Below, piece by piece: positions 10,875 to 22,400 of a DNA stretch of 64,000 nt. The notes beneath the pieces are model-generated. The model saw nothing but the letters and a program-made list of their open reading frames with translations, was not told the DNA's origin and did not search any database. The translations under genes were made by a program, and so were the position numbers. The DNA comes from Sporothrix humicola (taxonomy: Eukaryota > Ascomycota > Sordariomycetes > Ophiostomatales > Ophiostomataceae). The DNA is taken from the NCBI GenBank assembly GCA_021396245.1, contig WNYE01000088.1:1-64000 (forward strand), written 5' to 3'. The number at the start of each line of letters is the position of its first letter. Position 1 is the stretch's first letter.

Positions 10875-11373
10875 TTTGGGAAGCGAGATATGAACGAAAG
10901 AATGATACAAAAGACGACAAAAAGACGGTGTAAACGAGTGACGGCGCCGGAGCGGCGGTGAGACTTGAAGAAAAGAGCGTTACTGAGAAAGTAGAAAAAG
11001 ATTGCAGAGAAAAGGAGACATCGTCATTTATTATCTATGATCATGAACGAGGAGACTGGAAAACAAAATATCAATGCCAAGTGCCGCCTCCCAATGAGGC
11101 ATAAAATGGTCGTCGATATCAAAAAGTCAATAGTGCTCAGACACATTCAAATGGTGCTAGTGGGTTGCAAAATGTAGAAGAAACGGGACAGGGCTGAACA
11201 CTTGTGGAAATGGTCTAGAAGCTGGCGGCCATGGCGAGAGTTCAGCTCTGTGGATAGCGACTTGCGACTGCAAAAAGGAATCATCTTTCGTGTTGTCAAT
11301 CGACAGGCCAGCCACAACCGCCAGCTAGCCTCGTGGAGGAGGTTGTTTGTTTTGTTTCTCTGCCGGTCGCCTC
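10875..11373. other. Intergenic spacer between the tandem secreted-protein genes
   Basis: About 500 bases with no gene: promoter of paralogue A and 3' flank of paralogue B. No clear TATA box was seen in front of paralogue A. Confidence 0.55.
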
Positions 11374-12069
11374 CTAAGGCGTCCACGCAGAACACTCCGT
11401 CGGCTGCAGCACCATGGCCGCCAGGGACACTTGCGCCGGCCCGTTCGCCTGGAAAGAGCACGCCAGCTGCTGTCCCCCTGTGGACACGGAGAACGACTTG
11501 CGGTAGCTGTTGAACGTCGCGCGGCGGACCACAGACGAGCGCGGAGCACGAGGGACACCGTTATCTTCCAGACTGTCGGCCATATCAATGGTGAATGACG
11601 GCCCGCCTTCCGGCGAGCTGAAGTTTCGCTTTGGCGTCACCGCGTTCTGAGGCGAAAACTCGCAGTCGAGCTTGCCCGACCGTGGCTGCCCATCAAGCGC
11701 CTGAATCAGGTAGTCGAAAGCAAACGTATATGACACGTCCGGGACCAGCGTGATCAGCTGGTAAATCTGGACGAGATCGTCGGTGCCGCTCACAGAAAGG
11801 TAGGCACAGACGGGCGACTCGGGCATGCAGGTGTACGTGCCGAACGTGGCACCCACGCCCGTGGCGCCGACGGCCCATCCATGAAAAGTGTTGCTGAAGT
11901 CGCCGTCAACAATGAGATTGTCGCAGGAAATACTGGGAGTCGAGGGTGGAGATGAGGACGATGAGGAGGGCGGTGTCGACGACGAAGCTGGTTTGCTAGG
12001 TTTGCATTTGGATGCGGCGGCGCTGTTGATCGCCAAGTCAAAGGCTAGAATGCAAAAGAGGCCCTTCAT
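11374..12069 (-). CDS. Small secreted protein with a CBM4/9-like beta-sandwich (paralogue B)
   Basis: 231 residues from the ATG at 12069 (a Met four codons upstream, 12081, is also possible). The signal peptide (MKGLFCILAFDLAINSAAAS) has the same start, MKG[IL]F, as paralogue A and is followed by the same [RK]C. A short Ser/Pro linker leads into a domain opening C-x-N-L-I-V-D-G-D-F...W and ending in Q-V-S-L...C, parallel to paralogue A. There is no TM or GPI-like tail. The two genes are a diverged tandem duplication: the framework is kept but most positions differ. A secreted effector or wall-associated lectin role is possible but unproven. Confidence 0.7.
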   Translation of the reverse strand: MKGLFCILAFDLAINSAAASKCKPSKPASSSTPPSSSSSSPPSTPSISCDNLIVDGDFSNTFHGWAVGATGVGATFGTYTCMPESPVCAYLSVSGTDDLVQIYQLITLVPDVSYTFAFDYLIQALDGQPRSGKLDCEFSPQNAVTPKRNFSSPEGGPSFTIDMADSLEDNGVPRAPRSSVVRRATFNSYRKSFSVSTGGQQLACSFQANGPAQVSLAAMVLQPTECSAWTP

Positions 12070-12728
12070 TGTGACGGTCATTGGAGATAACGAGCGAATG
12101 TAGTTGGCGAGGAAGAATTGTAGAGGAAAAGAAGCAGCAAGAAAATGCGATTCTACATGACGATGAGCGAACTCTGGAGATCTACTTATACCCAACGTCA
12201 AACTCATCTCCCAGGTGAACTTTTTATAGGAGTTGATTACGAGCAAAAGAATGGAGCATTGCGTTCACGATGCTACCCCGAAAACTTCATTTTAGTGGAC
12301 GGTGAATGATTGCAAGGCTGCACATGGACAGGGAAATGCTACCTGCCTACCGGCCGATACGAAATATTGAAATATTGATCTGACAGCGGACCTCAATTGG
12401 GTAAACTGCGAGAAGACTACAAGAGAGTGACATTTAAAATGTTTATGACAGGGAGAGAATCCAGGCCGTGGACATTCTCGTCACACGACATTGGCTGGTT
12501 GAGCCGGTGTAGTATCGTGGCGTCGGCTAACGCTGCACCAGACGGTCGTGAGATTGAGCGGAAAGACGTACACTTCTTGAGCAAAGAAAAGTAATGATGA
12601 TTTGATTAACCAACCACAGAAAATATGCTACTTTTAATGACGTCCACCAATCCCTCACATGCTATCGTACAGAAATGCAAAACTAAAAGCCGCCCATATG
12701 TTTTTATGTGCAAGAGGGTGGCCTCAAA
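12070..12728. other. Intergenic spacer: promoter of paralogue B and 3' flank of COX10
   Basis: No gene seen apart from short unsupported open frames. It contains the TATA-like motif at 12221-12228. Confidence 0.55.
12221..12228 (-). promoter_or_regulatory. Candidate TATA box of paralogue B
   Basis: TATAAAAA on the minus strand, 152-159 bases upstream of the ATG at 12069. Inferred from sequence and spacing only. Confidence 0.35.
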
Positions 12729-14447
12729 CTACCTTGACGTCGGTGTAGGTGTCGACGACGCCGCCACGGGAACGGCCACGGGGACGGGCTGCTTCACCTC
12801 ATCCTCCCACACGTAGTCCTCGTCGTCAAATTCGTCGTCGTCTTCATCCCCCAGCAGGGGCTGCCCAAAGACGGAGTGGTACACCCGCGTCCACATGCCC
12901 TTTTTCTGGAGCAGGGCCAGCACCATAATGGCGGGCAGGTGCCAGACGCTCGCCCAGAACAGGCGGCGCGCCGAGCCCTGGTGGCCCTCGTACTTCCAAA
13001 AGGCGTAGGCCTCGCGTATGAGCCAGAGGTTGACGGGCAGGCTGGTGGCGGCAAAGCTCCAGGAGCAGACGTTGGTCAGGCAGAGGCCGACACAGATCGG
13101 AATAAAGGAGATGGCGTAGCGCAGCGCGACCCTGCCGTTGCGTGCCGGATTGACCCACGAGAGCATGCGCAGGCCGGCGCGGCGGTACTCGTGGCGGACG
13201 GCCCACGAAAGCGCCATGAAGTGCGGGAACTGCCACGAGAACAGCAGGGCCGCAAACAGCCAGCCGCCGATACTCGAACCGTCGGCGGCAAACAGCAGTT
13301 CACGCGGGGACGAGTTAACAGAGGTTTCGCCGGCAGCGGCGGCCCAGCCCATGAGTGGCGGGATGCCTCCCACCAGCGCGCCGACCCATGTGTTTAAGAC
13401 GGACAGACGCTTCATGGGGGTGTAGACGCCGGCGTACAAGGCAATGTTGGCGAAGCCGAGGAACGCAACGGTCTGGTTGACGCCCCACTGAAGAGCCGCG
13501 ACGCCGGCGAGACCGCAGCCGATGGCAAAGAGCAAAGCGGCGCGACGACTCACGAGCATGCGCACGAGCGGGCGGTTGCGCGTGCGCGACATGCGGGCGT
13601 CGGTGTCGGGTTCGTAGAGCATGTTGAGCGCGTTGGCCGAGGCGGAGCACAAAGTCGTGCCGGTTGTCAAAAAGAGGAGCGTCAAGGGAGACAGCGACGG
13701 CGTCTCGAGCAGGCCATTCGACAAGAACGCCGGCACGGGATAGAGCGCATACGGAGCCATAGCCGACAAGACGACTAGGACGGTAAGGCGCGGCTTGGCG
13801 AGCGACAGCAGCGACGACGCCAGGCGCCGGACAGACGTTGTCGGTTGGCGCGCGGCCATGTCGCTTAGGATCGTCGAGGCATTTTCGGGGAGGTCGCCGC
13901 TGACGCCATCAGCTGTTGCTGTTGTCGACACCGTGGATGTAGACGAGGCCGCCTCTGCTGCCAATTTGGCCTGCCGTCGTGCGGCCTGGCGCCGGCGATG
14001 TGGAAGTGCCTCGGCATTGGCATGCGGGTTTTGTGATGGTTGAGGATTGTATGGATTTGGGGGAGAGTTGGAGAGTGACGAGCCAGGGCTGAGGCCAGCC
14101 ACGCGGTCCATCAACGTGTTGGACAGAAAATAGCTCTTCTTCATCGACTCGTCCTCGAACCGGTCGGCCTCGTCGATGGACGACGCAGAGGAAGACCCTT
14201 GCCGACGACCGCCGGCTGTGGCCGACGCCGACGCTCGTGGCGTGTTTGTAGAGAAAGCATGTCGGGGGAGCTGTGGTAATATTGACCGCGCAGTCGCCGC
14301 ATGTGTCTTCGTAGTCGTGGTGATCTGTGCCACCCGCCAAACTCGGGCTGCCGTCCGTGTTGCTGGGGCTGGAAAGAACGCCGACGCGGCGCTTCCGCCG
14401 ATGCGGAGCAGTGAAATGTGGCCCGGCGGCGGCATGTCGTCGGCCAA
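12729..14447 (-). CDS. COX10: Protoheme IX farnesyltransferase, mitochondrial (heme O synthase)
   Basis: 572 residues, or 568 if the fifth codon (14435) is the start. The enzyme transfers a farnesyl group to heme B, giving heme O, the precursor of heme A for cytochrome c oxidase. It sits in the inner mitochondrial membrane. The N-terminal 60 residues are Arg/Ser/Thr/Ala-rich without acidic residues after the first few, as in a presequence. A low-complexity spacer runs to about residue 205. The UbiA prenyltransferase domain then shows the Asp-rich motif NMLYEPDTDARMSRTRNRP near residues 270-290, the YTPMKR loop, GGIPPLMGW and about eight TM segments. An acidic tail (DEDDDEFDDEDY) is unusual but harmless. 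The gene is divergent from the GH3 gene. Confidence 0.95.
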   Translation of the reverse strand: MADDMPPPGHISLLRIGGSAASAFFPAPATRTAARVWRVAQITTTTKTHAATARSILPQLPRHAFSTNTPRASASATAGGRRQGSSSASSIDEADRFEDESMKKSYFLSNTLMDRVAGLSPGSSLSNSPPNPYNPQPSQNPHANAEALPHRRRQAARRQAKLAAEAASSTSTVSTTATADGVSGDLPENASTILSDMAARQPTTSVRRLASSLLSLAKPRLTVLVVLSAMAPYALYPVPAFLSNGLLETPSLSPLTLLFLTTGTTLCSASANALNMLYEPDTDARMSRTRNRPLVRMLVSRRAALLFAIGCGLAGVAALQWGVNQTVAFLGFANIALYAGVYTPMKRLSVLNTWVGALVGGIPPLMGWAAAAGETSVNSSPRELLFAADGSSIGGWLFAALLFSWQFPHFMALSWAVRHEYRRAGLRMLSWVNPARNGRVALRYAISFIPICVGLCLTNVCSWSFAATSLPVNLWLIREAYAFWKYEGHQGSARRLFWASVWHLPAIMVLALLQKKGMWTRVYHSVFGQPLLGDEDDDEFDDEDYVWEDEVKQPVPVAVPVAASSTPTPTSR

Positions 14448-15571
14448 TCTATACCCGCATTCTCGAGGGGAGGGAGGTGACGAAGAAAGAAGGAAGTCGA
14501 CTAATTGGGCGCCGTGCCCTGTCGTGATAGCAGGTCAGGTCGAGAGTCGAGGTGGTCGCGGTCGCTGTCGCTGTCGTGAGATCAGGTCATTCGAGATCGC
14601 TCTTCATTTTCGTCGCTTTTCGTTACTGTGCACTTTTTACTTTTTTCCCATTGGAATGCCCGCCAAGTCGACCCCACTCCGCCAATCAGATAAGCCCATC
14701 TCCGAACGGCCGCGGGTGTGAGAGCTGGAAGTGGGGCCAATGGACAAAATACGTCTAGGTGATTGGCTGGCTTTTGGGCAGCTGTTTCGACCAGAAGGGA
14801 AGCTGTGCAAATAGCGAGTGTGGGGTACGCGAAATCTGGTGATGTCGACTGTCAGAAACGTGGTATGATGTTTTCTGATCGTAATTCGGATGAATATTGT
14901 CGTATTTGGCCCTTTATGATTTCCATCCATCCTATTATGTTTTTCAAGCAAAGATTCACGTAGATCCACCAATACTGCGAGTTCACAGCATTTGATGTCT
15001 AGAGTAGTGTGTTTAGTACCATACATCTTCACGATGCTTCACAGGAAGGCGCGAACGAGCAACTGCCATTTACAGACTGTAAAGACTCCCGAATTTCCCG
15101 GAAAATTCAGGGGTTTTTGGATATCCACAATTTGAAAGCATCTAACTTTTGTATATAACAAAGAACTAAGGATGGGTCCCGCGACAGCCTCTCATGATAC
15201 GCAACATCGCCGACTGTTTTTTATCAGACGCATGCCAATAAGTCGATTCTCGTGGAACAAGTTTTGCTGCTTACCACATAGAAAAGCTTGTAAGTGTTAC
15301 CAGTCTGTTGTATTCAAAATGTGTTTACCAAGGAGCTGACGTTTTGCGACTTATTTGCAGCTCGTGCAGATGCAGATCGTCGGCACATCGGGGTGAATGC
15401 GCACGAGGGGAGAGGGGCTAAATGGAGATGGAGATGGGAATGCGACGTCGGCCGCGTCAACCCGGTCGGTGAGGATCAAATTGAGACCTTCAACATTATT
15501 TCCTTCTGCCAATTGCTGAGATGGTCTTTACGCCTAGCTCTGTCAAATCTCATATCCATTGATGCGCCGCC
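14448..15571. promoter_or_regulatory. Divergent promoter region COX10 / GH3
   Basis: 1.1 kb between two outward-facing start codons. Four CCAAT/ATTGG pentamers (14650-14654, 14682-14686, 14737-14741, 14762-14766) lie within 120 bases, 200-320 bases upstream of the COX10 start. The GH3-proximal half has a TATATAA at 15152-15158 but no other clear element. Confidence 0.5.
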
Positions 15572-18500
15572 ATGAGGGCATCTTTTTTACTCGCGGCGCA
15601 GCTGGCGGCCGCAGTCGCTGGCCATGAGCTTCGCCCGTCAAACCAGCAACCTCTCGCAGCGTCACCAAACAACCATGGTGGAGACACACAGCACATCAGG
15701 GAATGGCCCAGTGAGAAGGCCTCGTATATCGACTCGCTCATTACCAACATGACAATCGAAGATCTAGGTAGGCTTCTGTCGGCGACCTCGTCGAGATCCC
15801 ATGCCACGGTCAACTGACACTTGGGCAGTCCTCCAGCTCCACCTCATGTTTGGCGACAATCTTGTCGGGCCGCTAAACGATGGCAAGTATTATGGTGTGT
15901 ATCGAAGCATCCCATCACAGTCTTTTTTAAAATCTACTGACATCCCCAGACCTCTCGATGAGACTCGCTCCAGATTCACCTGTGGGCAACATTCATGATC
16001 TCTACTCACTCAACAAATCGCACCACAATGAGCTTCAGAGACGCAACCTGGACAAGGCCCGCCTGCCCATCCCGTTCCTCCATTTTGGCGAGTGCCTCCA
16101 TGGCGTTGGATCCTACCAGCAACAGAGCCTGTTCCCCCAACCGCTCGGTCTGGCCGCCTCCTTCGACCCTGACCTTGTGCGCCGCGTCGGTCGGGCCATT
16201 GGCAGTGAAGCCCGCTCCATCGGCATCCACGCCTGCTTTGCGCCCGTTCTCGACTTGGGCCGAGACCCGCGCTGGGGCCGCACACAAGAGGGTTGGGGCG
16301 GGGACAAGGTGTTGACAGCCCAAATGGGCGTTGCCTTTTCGAGAGGCTTGTCCAAGGACGGCGTTTTTTCGGAGTCTGACGCAGTTGTCCCGGTCATGAA
16401 ACATTTTACTGCACACGGCTCGCCGCAATCGGGACGAAACACGGCGCCCTACACAGGAGGGGGCACGCGGGAACTGCAGCAGGAACTGCTGATGCCGTTC
16501 CAGGCGGCGGTCGAGCTGGGCGGCGTGCGCGGCGTCATGATGGCCTACAACGAGATTGACAGCATTCCGTCCGCGGTGCATCCGCTGTTGTACGCCAAGC
16601 TGCGAGAGTGGGAGTTTGACGGGCTGGTAATTGCCGACGACACGGCCGTCCGTGAGCTTGAGACGGTGCACCGGGTGGCATCGTCGCCAGCCGACGCTAT
16701 TGGACAGTGGTTCAATGCGGGCGGTATGATACAGTTTTACGACTACTCGCTGGAGGTGTTTTTGAATGTGAGTGGCCCTCTGCCCAGATCGGATGTAAAT
16801 TACTACGACTAACATCTCAGAGCACACGAGAACTTGTCGCCGACGGGATTGTCTTACTGTCAACCCTACAGAAACACGTCCGCACAATATTGGGCATCAA
16901 ATGGGACTTGGGACTGTTCCAACAGCCGTTGATCCCAGAGGAGATCGATCCTCTGAAGCTGGTAGAGGATCATCGCAGCCTTGTCCTCGAGGCTGCTCAG
17001 AAGAGCATTGTTCTTCTCAAGAACGACGGCACCTTGCCACTTCGACGTTCGGGCCAAGATGCCCCACCCAAGATTGCCCTCCTTGGGCCATTCGCTGATA
17101 CACTCAACTATGGTGACTACTCTGGCACCTGGGGACAGACGCCGGCGTCAGATGCACTTACTTTACGAGAGGCGCTCTCGAAGTATGTCGGTAGACAAGA
17201 AGATGAGGTCAAAGCTACGCACAAAGGTCGCCTTGTCTCCAGCTGGGGCGCCGACAGTTGGGAGTACGTGAGTCAGAACGTAATTCCGCCGTACCTTTTA
17301 TCAACGCCCGATGGTATACCAGGCGGCCTGCACGCATCATACTACCCGCAAGTTGACTTTTCTGGTGAGCCTGTTGCCTTGCCCAAACCACAAGTACCGG
17401 CTCTCGACTGGGGCATCTATCCTCCGCCAGGACTATCGTCAACCAATTTCAGTGCCGTGTGGGAGGGAACTCTCGCATCACCCGTGGACGTGGTCACAAA
17501 CGGCTGGATCGGTGTGGCTGTCGGGCCATTCTCTCAGGCTACACTCTACATAGATGGAGAAAAGGACGTGATGTCCGGAAGTGGCAACTTCTCGTCTACC
17601 TCATCCACCATCCTGAGCAACATCCTACCATGGTCGTTTGTCAACAACCAGACGGCAAGTGATGGCCCGCCAGGTGCAGTTCCGTTTACATTCCACCCCC
17701 TGACGACCTACAATATCCGCATCGAGTACCAAGCATGGGGCGCCCTCCATCAGCTGGAAGAGAACATTGCCTCCCTTCGCTCGCAAATGCTCCTCTTCTG
17801 GAATCTTGTGGACAGGACGGACACAGAGCATGGACACACAAAGACTGTCCGAGATGCCCTCGACCTCACCCACCAGTCGGACATTGTTATTTTGGCCGTC
17901 GGCTCCGCCTGGAACAGCGATGGCGAGAACGCCGACCGCTCCAGCCTCAGCCTTCCGCCGTCTCAGGAGGCATTGGTGGATGCGGTTCTGTCACACTCAC
18001 AAAAGCCCGTCGTGCTCGTCCTCTTTGGCGGCCGCCCGCTCGCGATCCCACAGCACTACAGTCGTGCTGCCGCCGTCGTATCAGCGTTCTTTCCTGGTCC
18101 GGCTGGCGGCCAGGCCATTGCAGACGTCCTTTGGGGTACTGTCGATCCAGGTGGTACCCGTCTTCCACGAACGGTACCCCGCGATGTTGGCCAGCTACCC
18201 GTGCGCTACGACTACAAGCCATCATTGCGGTCGGCGCAGTACGTTGATGCCACCCGAGAAGACATGCAGCCGTGCTTTCCCTTTGGCCACGGGCTGTCTT
18301 ATACAACATTTGAGGTTGCCAACTTTGCGTCGAGCACCCCTACATTCACATCGGGCGATATTCTTGAGTTCACTGCCGACATTCACAATACTGGCACCCG
18401 CTCTGGCAGCTTCACCCTCCAGATCTATCTCCTCGGGAGAGTATCGACAGTCACCCAGCCAGTACGACAGCTAGTCGCCTTCAAGAGGGTGGACAATCTA

Positions 18501-18749
18501 CAGCCTGAAGAGATGCAGACAATCACCCTCGCAGTCGACGTCAACCTTTACCTCCGCATTTTGGACCGCCATGACCAGTGGGTGCTCGAAAAGGACGACT
18601 ACGAGTTCGCCGCAAGGGCCCACGGCGGCGACGATGCGCAGGTCTACGGCACTGTGAAAATGACTTGCATTCGGCAGGACGATCGAAAGAGAATTCCGGA
18701 AATATTGCAGACCCTGATCCCCTCGCTTGTCGCATTTGTCGATTCTTGA
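15572..18749 (+). CDS. Secreted glycoside hydrolase family 3 enzyme with PA14 insert (beta-glucosidase/xylosidase type)
   Basis: Four exons: 15572-15767, 15829-15894, 15950-16767, 16821-18749, giving 1002 residues. All introns are GT-AG (61, 55 and 53 nt). A signal peptide covers about residues 1-17. The GH3 N-terminal barrel shows GECLHGVG, DPRWGRTQEGWGGD, KHFTAHG and MAYNEIDSIP. The nucleophile is expected at Asp317 in LVIADDTAV. The second domain contains a PA14-like insert (about residues 515-670, GGLHASYY...VGPFSQATLYIDGEK), then VVLVLFGGRPL, and ends with the FPFGHGLSYT motif that starts a C-terminal fibronectin III-like domain. Family members hydrolyse beta-linked oligosaccharides; the PA14 module often shapes substrate choice. 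The exact substrate cannot be told. Confidence 0.9.
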
Positions 18750-19461
18750 TTCAGGTGCAGTTCCGTTGCATGTTGTCATTGTTGTAAGTCGACAGTTAGC
18801 GCCAACTTGGGCGCCAATGTCCTAAAACGGCCACACATCGTGGGCCAACATACAAACATCCCAGCCAACACGCAAGCCAACACTGCCCTGCGGTACAATG
18901 TGCAACAGAATGCCTGAATGCGGACTTACCTTGCCACTTCAATTAAATGCTCAAAACAGCGGCATCAAAGACGCTTGTCCTCAATAGAGGCCAGATTTCC
19001 GAATGCAAACATGTCGACGAATTGCCTCCCTTTCCACCGTGCTGTTGCTACCCCATCGACAACAAAGAAGACAACTCCGCGACAAAGAACATACAAGTTT
19101 AACCAGCAAATTCTGTTTCCAAAAGTCAACTTCCAACGGCATCTTAAAATATCACATCACTGGTGAAGCTCAACCCAATACCAGGGTTTCTTTCATCGTT
19201 GGGCGTGGATGGCTGCAAACGGATAGCACCACCCTGCGCTCAAACCTAAGTATGGCCAAAAACATCATGCACAAGTGAGAAGGAAGACCTCAATAATGTG
19301 ATTTCGTGATTCGCTTTTATCTATTTTATTCCCTACTCCATTCACATTATTTTGTCTTTTGAGCTTCCATCAACAATTCTTGAACAAAACACATCCCACT
19401 CAGGCGAGTTTCCCAATTTCCATCTCGAACACCAATATCTACACTTATTACCCTCCCCAGT
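18750..19461. other. Intergenic spacer, no gene seen
   Basis: About 700 bases: GH3 3' flank, then the promoter of the 1164-residue protein, which becomes pyrimidine-rich near 19320-19460. Confidence 0.6.
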
Positions 19462-22400
19462 ATGCTTTGGTGGCCATCATTCTCCAAGATGATTGACGAG
19501 ACAGAGCCGGCGGACGTCCGCTTCCAATGTGTCTTTGGCCGGCCGGTGCCTCCTCAGTCACCCTCCCCGCGGTCCCGTCAGCTCCGGCCCGATATCCGGT
19601 CTGACGATCCAGACTTTATCAGTCTTGTGGCCGATTTCCAGCGCCAGCTGGAGGTCAACAATAGCCCGTCAGCAGTGGACGACCTCGCGGTCAAGGCTGG
19701 CTTCACACAGCACGAGCGTGACGCTTTGTTCGTCGCCTCGCGCGAGCAGCGCCCGATGCTCTACAACATGCAGCAGGTCAACAAGAAGATGCACGATGAG
19801 AGACGGGACGAGCAGTCGCCGTCTGGCGGCGGCTTCCATCTGCCCGCAAACACGCCTGCCAATCGCACTGCCATCGAGGCCATGGCGCTGGCCATGGTCT
19901 ACTTTGGTGTGTGGGCGCTTCTACTGCCGTCCAAAGATGAGGATGGAGACGGCGGTGGTGTGGACATGGATATGGACGACGACGCTCCCTTGTCCGACGA
20001 TTGCACGTTTTTGGACTCGCATCCTGTTGACGAAAGCAACATCAAGTCTGATTCCGCCGTGTCCACTGTCAGACCGGTTGCCCGTCTTCTCGGTGGGGCC
20101 GAGCCAACGACCGAGAACGGCGGCGCAGACAAAGAGAAGACGCCCGAGCTCTTCGAACCCATCCACATTTGGGGATTCGGCAGCTACGCCATCAGAACCA
20201 CCACCACCGAGTTTCTGTTTGGCCGCCAGGGCGTCGTCAAGTTTGATCTGCGCGACCAGTCGTCGTTTGTCGACGCCGTCGTGCGGCTCATGGGCGCCAC
20301 GCAAAACGTCAGCGTGTCGCTCATGTACAGACGGGGCAAGGACTACAAAGCCACCGCCCCCGATTCTGGTGCGGATACAGACAAGGACAAAGTCTCACAC
20401 ACAATTCACAAAATCCCCCACGACTCGCTCAAGGCCGACCCGCACTTCTTTGACAAGATCCGCCATGCGCTGCTCGAGTACCGCAAGACCAACCCATCGT
20501 GGGATTCCCCGCAAGGCATCAACCTCGTCCCGTTTGTCCACCTGGACGATGAAGATGTCCCAGATCGCGGGCAGTGCATGCCAGAGACGGACGAAATGTT
20601 TGTGCTCAAGGTTGTCCGGGTCGGCTCGCCGGCAACGGGCCTCCCCGAGCATCTGGACGACACGGCATACATCAGCGCCCGGGCCGTCGTCAGCCCTCGG
20701 TTCCGCCCGCGGCATGCCGAACGAGAGGGGGTGAGAAAGTTCATGTACGAGCCGTGCTACCGGTATGGCGCCAATCAATACGGGCCCTGGATGCAGGTTG
20801 TGGCCCGCGTCTTGACACCCGGCGCAGGCCTCGCTCTCCTCGAGGGCAAGCCCGGCAGTCTTGTGGCGCACTCCCGTTTGGGTTTGGTGTTTCTAGAGTC
20901 GCGCATGATCTCGCCTTCGGCGGAACCGTTTGTCCCGTTTGCCACGCACGGCGGCTTGGGCTTCCTCCAGCAGCATTTTGACATGCTGATGCGGGCCCTT
21001 GTCCTCCACGACAGGCAACTGGACATCGAAGAGACGGAATATGCTGGTGGCAAGATCGGAGCCGAACATATAATCCACTCGCAGTACGTGCACGTCAGCT
21101 TCGACCCGCTCCAGGACAGGTCCATCGGCGTGTATCTGCCGGGTTTGATCAGCGGCACCAAGAACAATGTCAGGCCTGGGGCTGGGAGAGTCAAAGAGGA
21201 AGACGGTGGTAAGAACGGCGAGGGTGCTGCGTCTACGTCGTTCCGCGCCGGCCTGGCCCGCTGCATCGACCATGTCCTGGAGGCCGGCCTCTCGGCCGAA
21301 GAGAAAGAACAGCTCATCGGCGTCGACGTCTGGCCCGACGGCGCCTTTTGGAACCACGAGACCCGGCCCGTTCCGGTCACCGGTCTGCCCTGCAAGCCCG
21401 AGTCGCTGGTGACCTTTGACGATCAGCCGGACAAAAGCAATGCGCCCTCGGTCGTGGCCATCCGCCCCGTCTACCCGTCCTACTTGGCGCACATTGAGCT
21501 GCCCAAGGACAGCCATGGCTACACTTGGAATTTCACGTACGACTTTCGCGCCGTCGACGCCTCTGGCTCGCCCATCATCCCTTTTGACCGCGACGGGCCC
21601 TTTGACAAGTTTTGGGACGCCGTCCGCGCCGTCATGGGCACTGTCTACGACGAAGACCCCGACTATGTCGAGTACCACAGAAACCGGATCTTTCTGCGGA
21701 ATGGCCGGAGGGCGGCGAAGGTGCGCGAGGAGACGCTGAACCACCTCCGCATCCACCAGCGCGACGGCAGCAACCGGCCCGAGTTTGTTGTGTCGCGCAG
21801 GACGACCCAGGACGAGTGGCTGACCATTTGCAGCCAGCTTGTGGGCCCCGAGATCTGGGTGTCGCGCGACAGGCTTGCCGACTGGTACGAGAAGGACACG
21901 AATTGGGCTGTGGACCCCGTGGCGCATGGCTCGCGGGACTGGGGCTTCCAGCCGGCCTACCACAACCTGGTGTCGGCCAAAGTGCACGAGGAAAGGTACG
22001 CGCGGGACAAGGCGGCAAAGAAAAGGGAAAAGGAAAAGGGCAAGACCGACGTGGACGTTGCCTTGCCAAACAAGGAGCCTCGGCTTTTCTGGTCAATCTT
22101 GCCCCCTTCCGGAAACAACCCGCGGTGGAGCGAGCCGTTGACAGCGCCGCCGCAGCAACCCAATCCACCCCAGTCAAAACGCAGCCGCAGCCGCAGCCGC
22201 ACACCCAGCCAGCACGACCCGTCTTACAAGCCGCCCAGCACCAAGACCAAGGAAGAGTCCGACACGTCGTCGGGCGAAGGATCCGGCTCGTCTGGCAAAG
22301 CCGCCAAGGGCGGAGGCAAGAAGCGCAAGGCCGCTGCCCGCCGCTCCGGAGCACAGGACGACCCAACCTACCGCCCAGAAAAGGGAGAAGACGACGAGGC

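Noticed and set aside
20893..21987. 364-codon minus frame opposite the 1164-residue protein
   Set aside because: The + frame is three times longer and has consistent codon use; the antisense product has no features.
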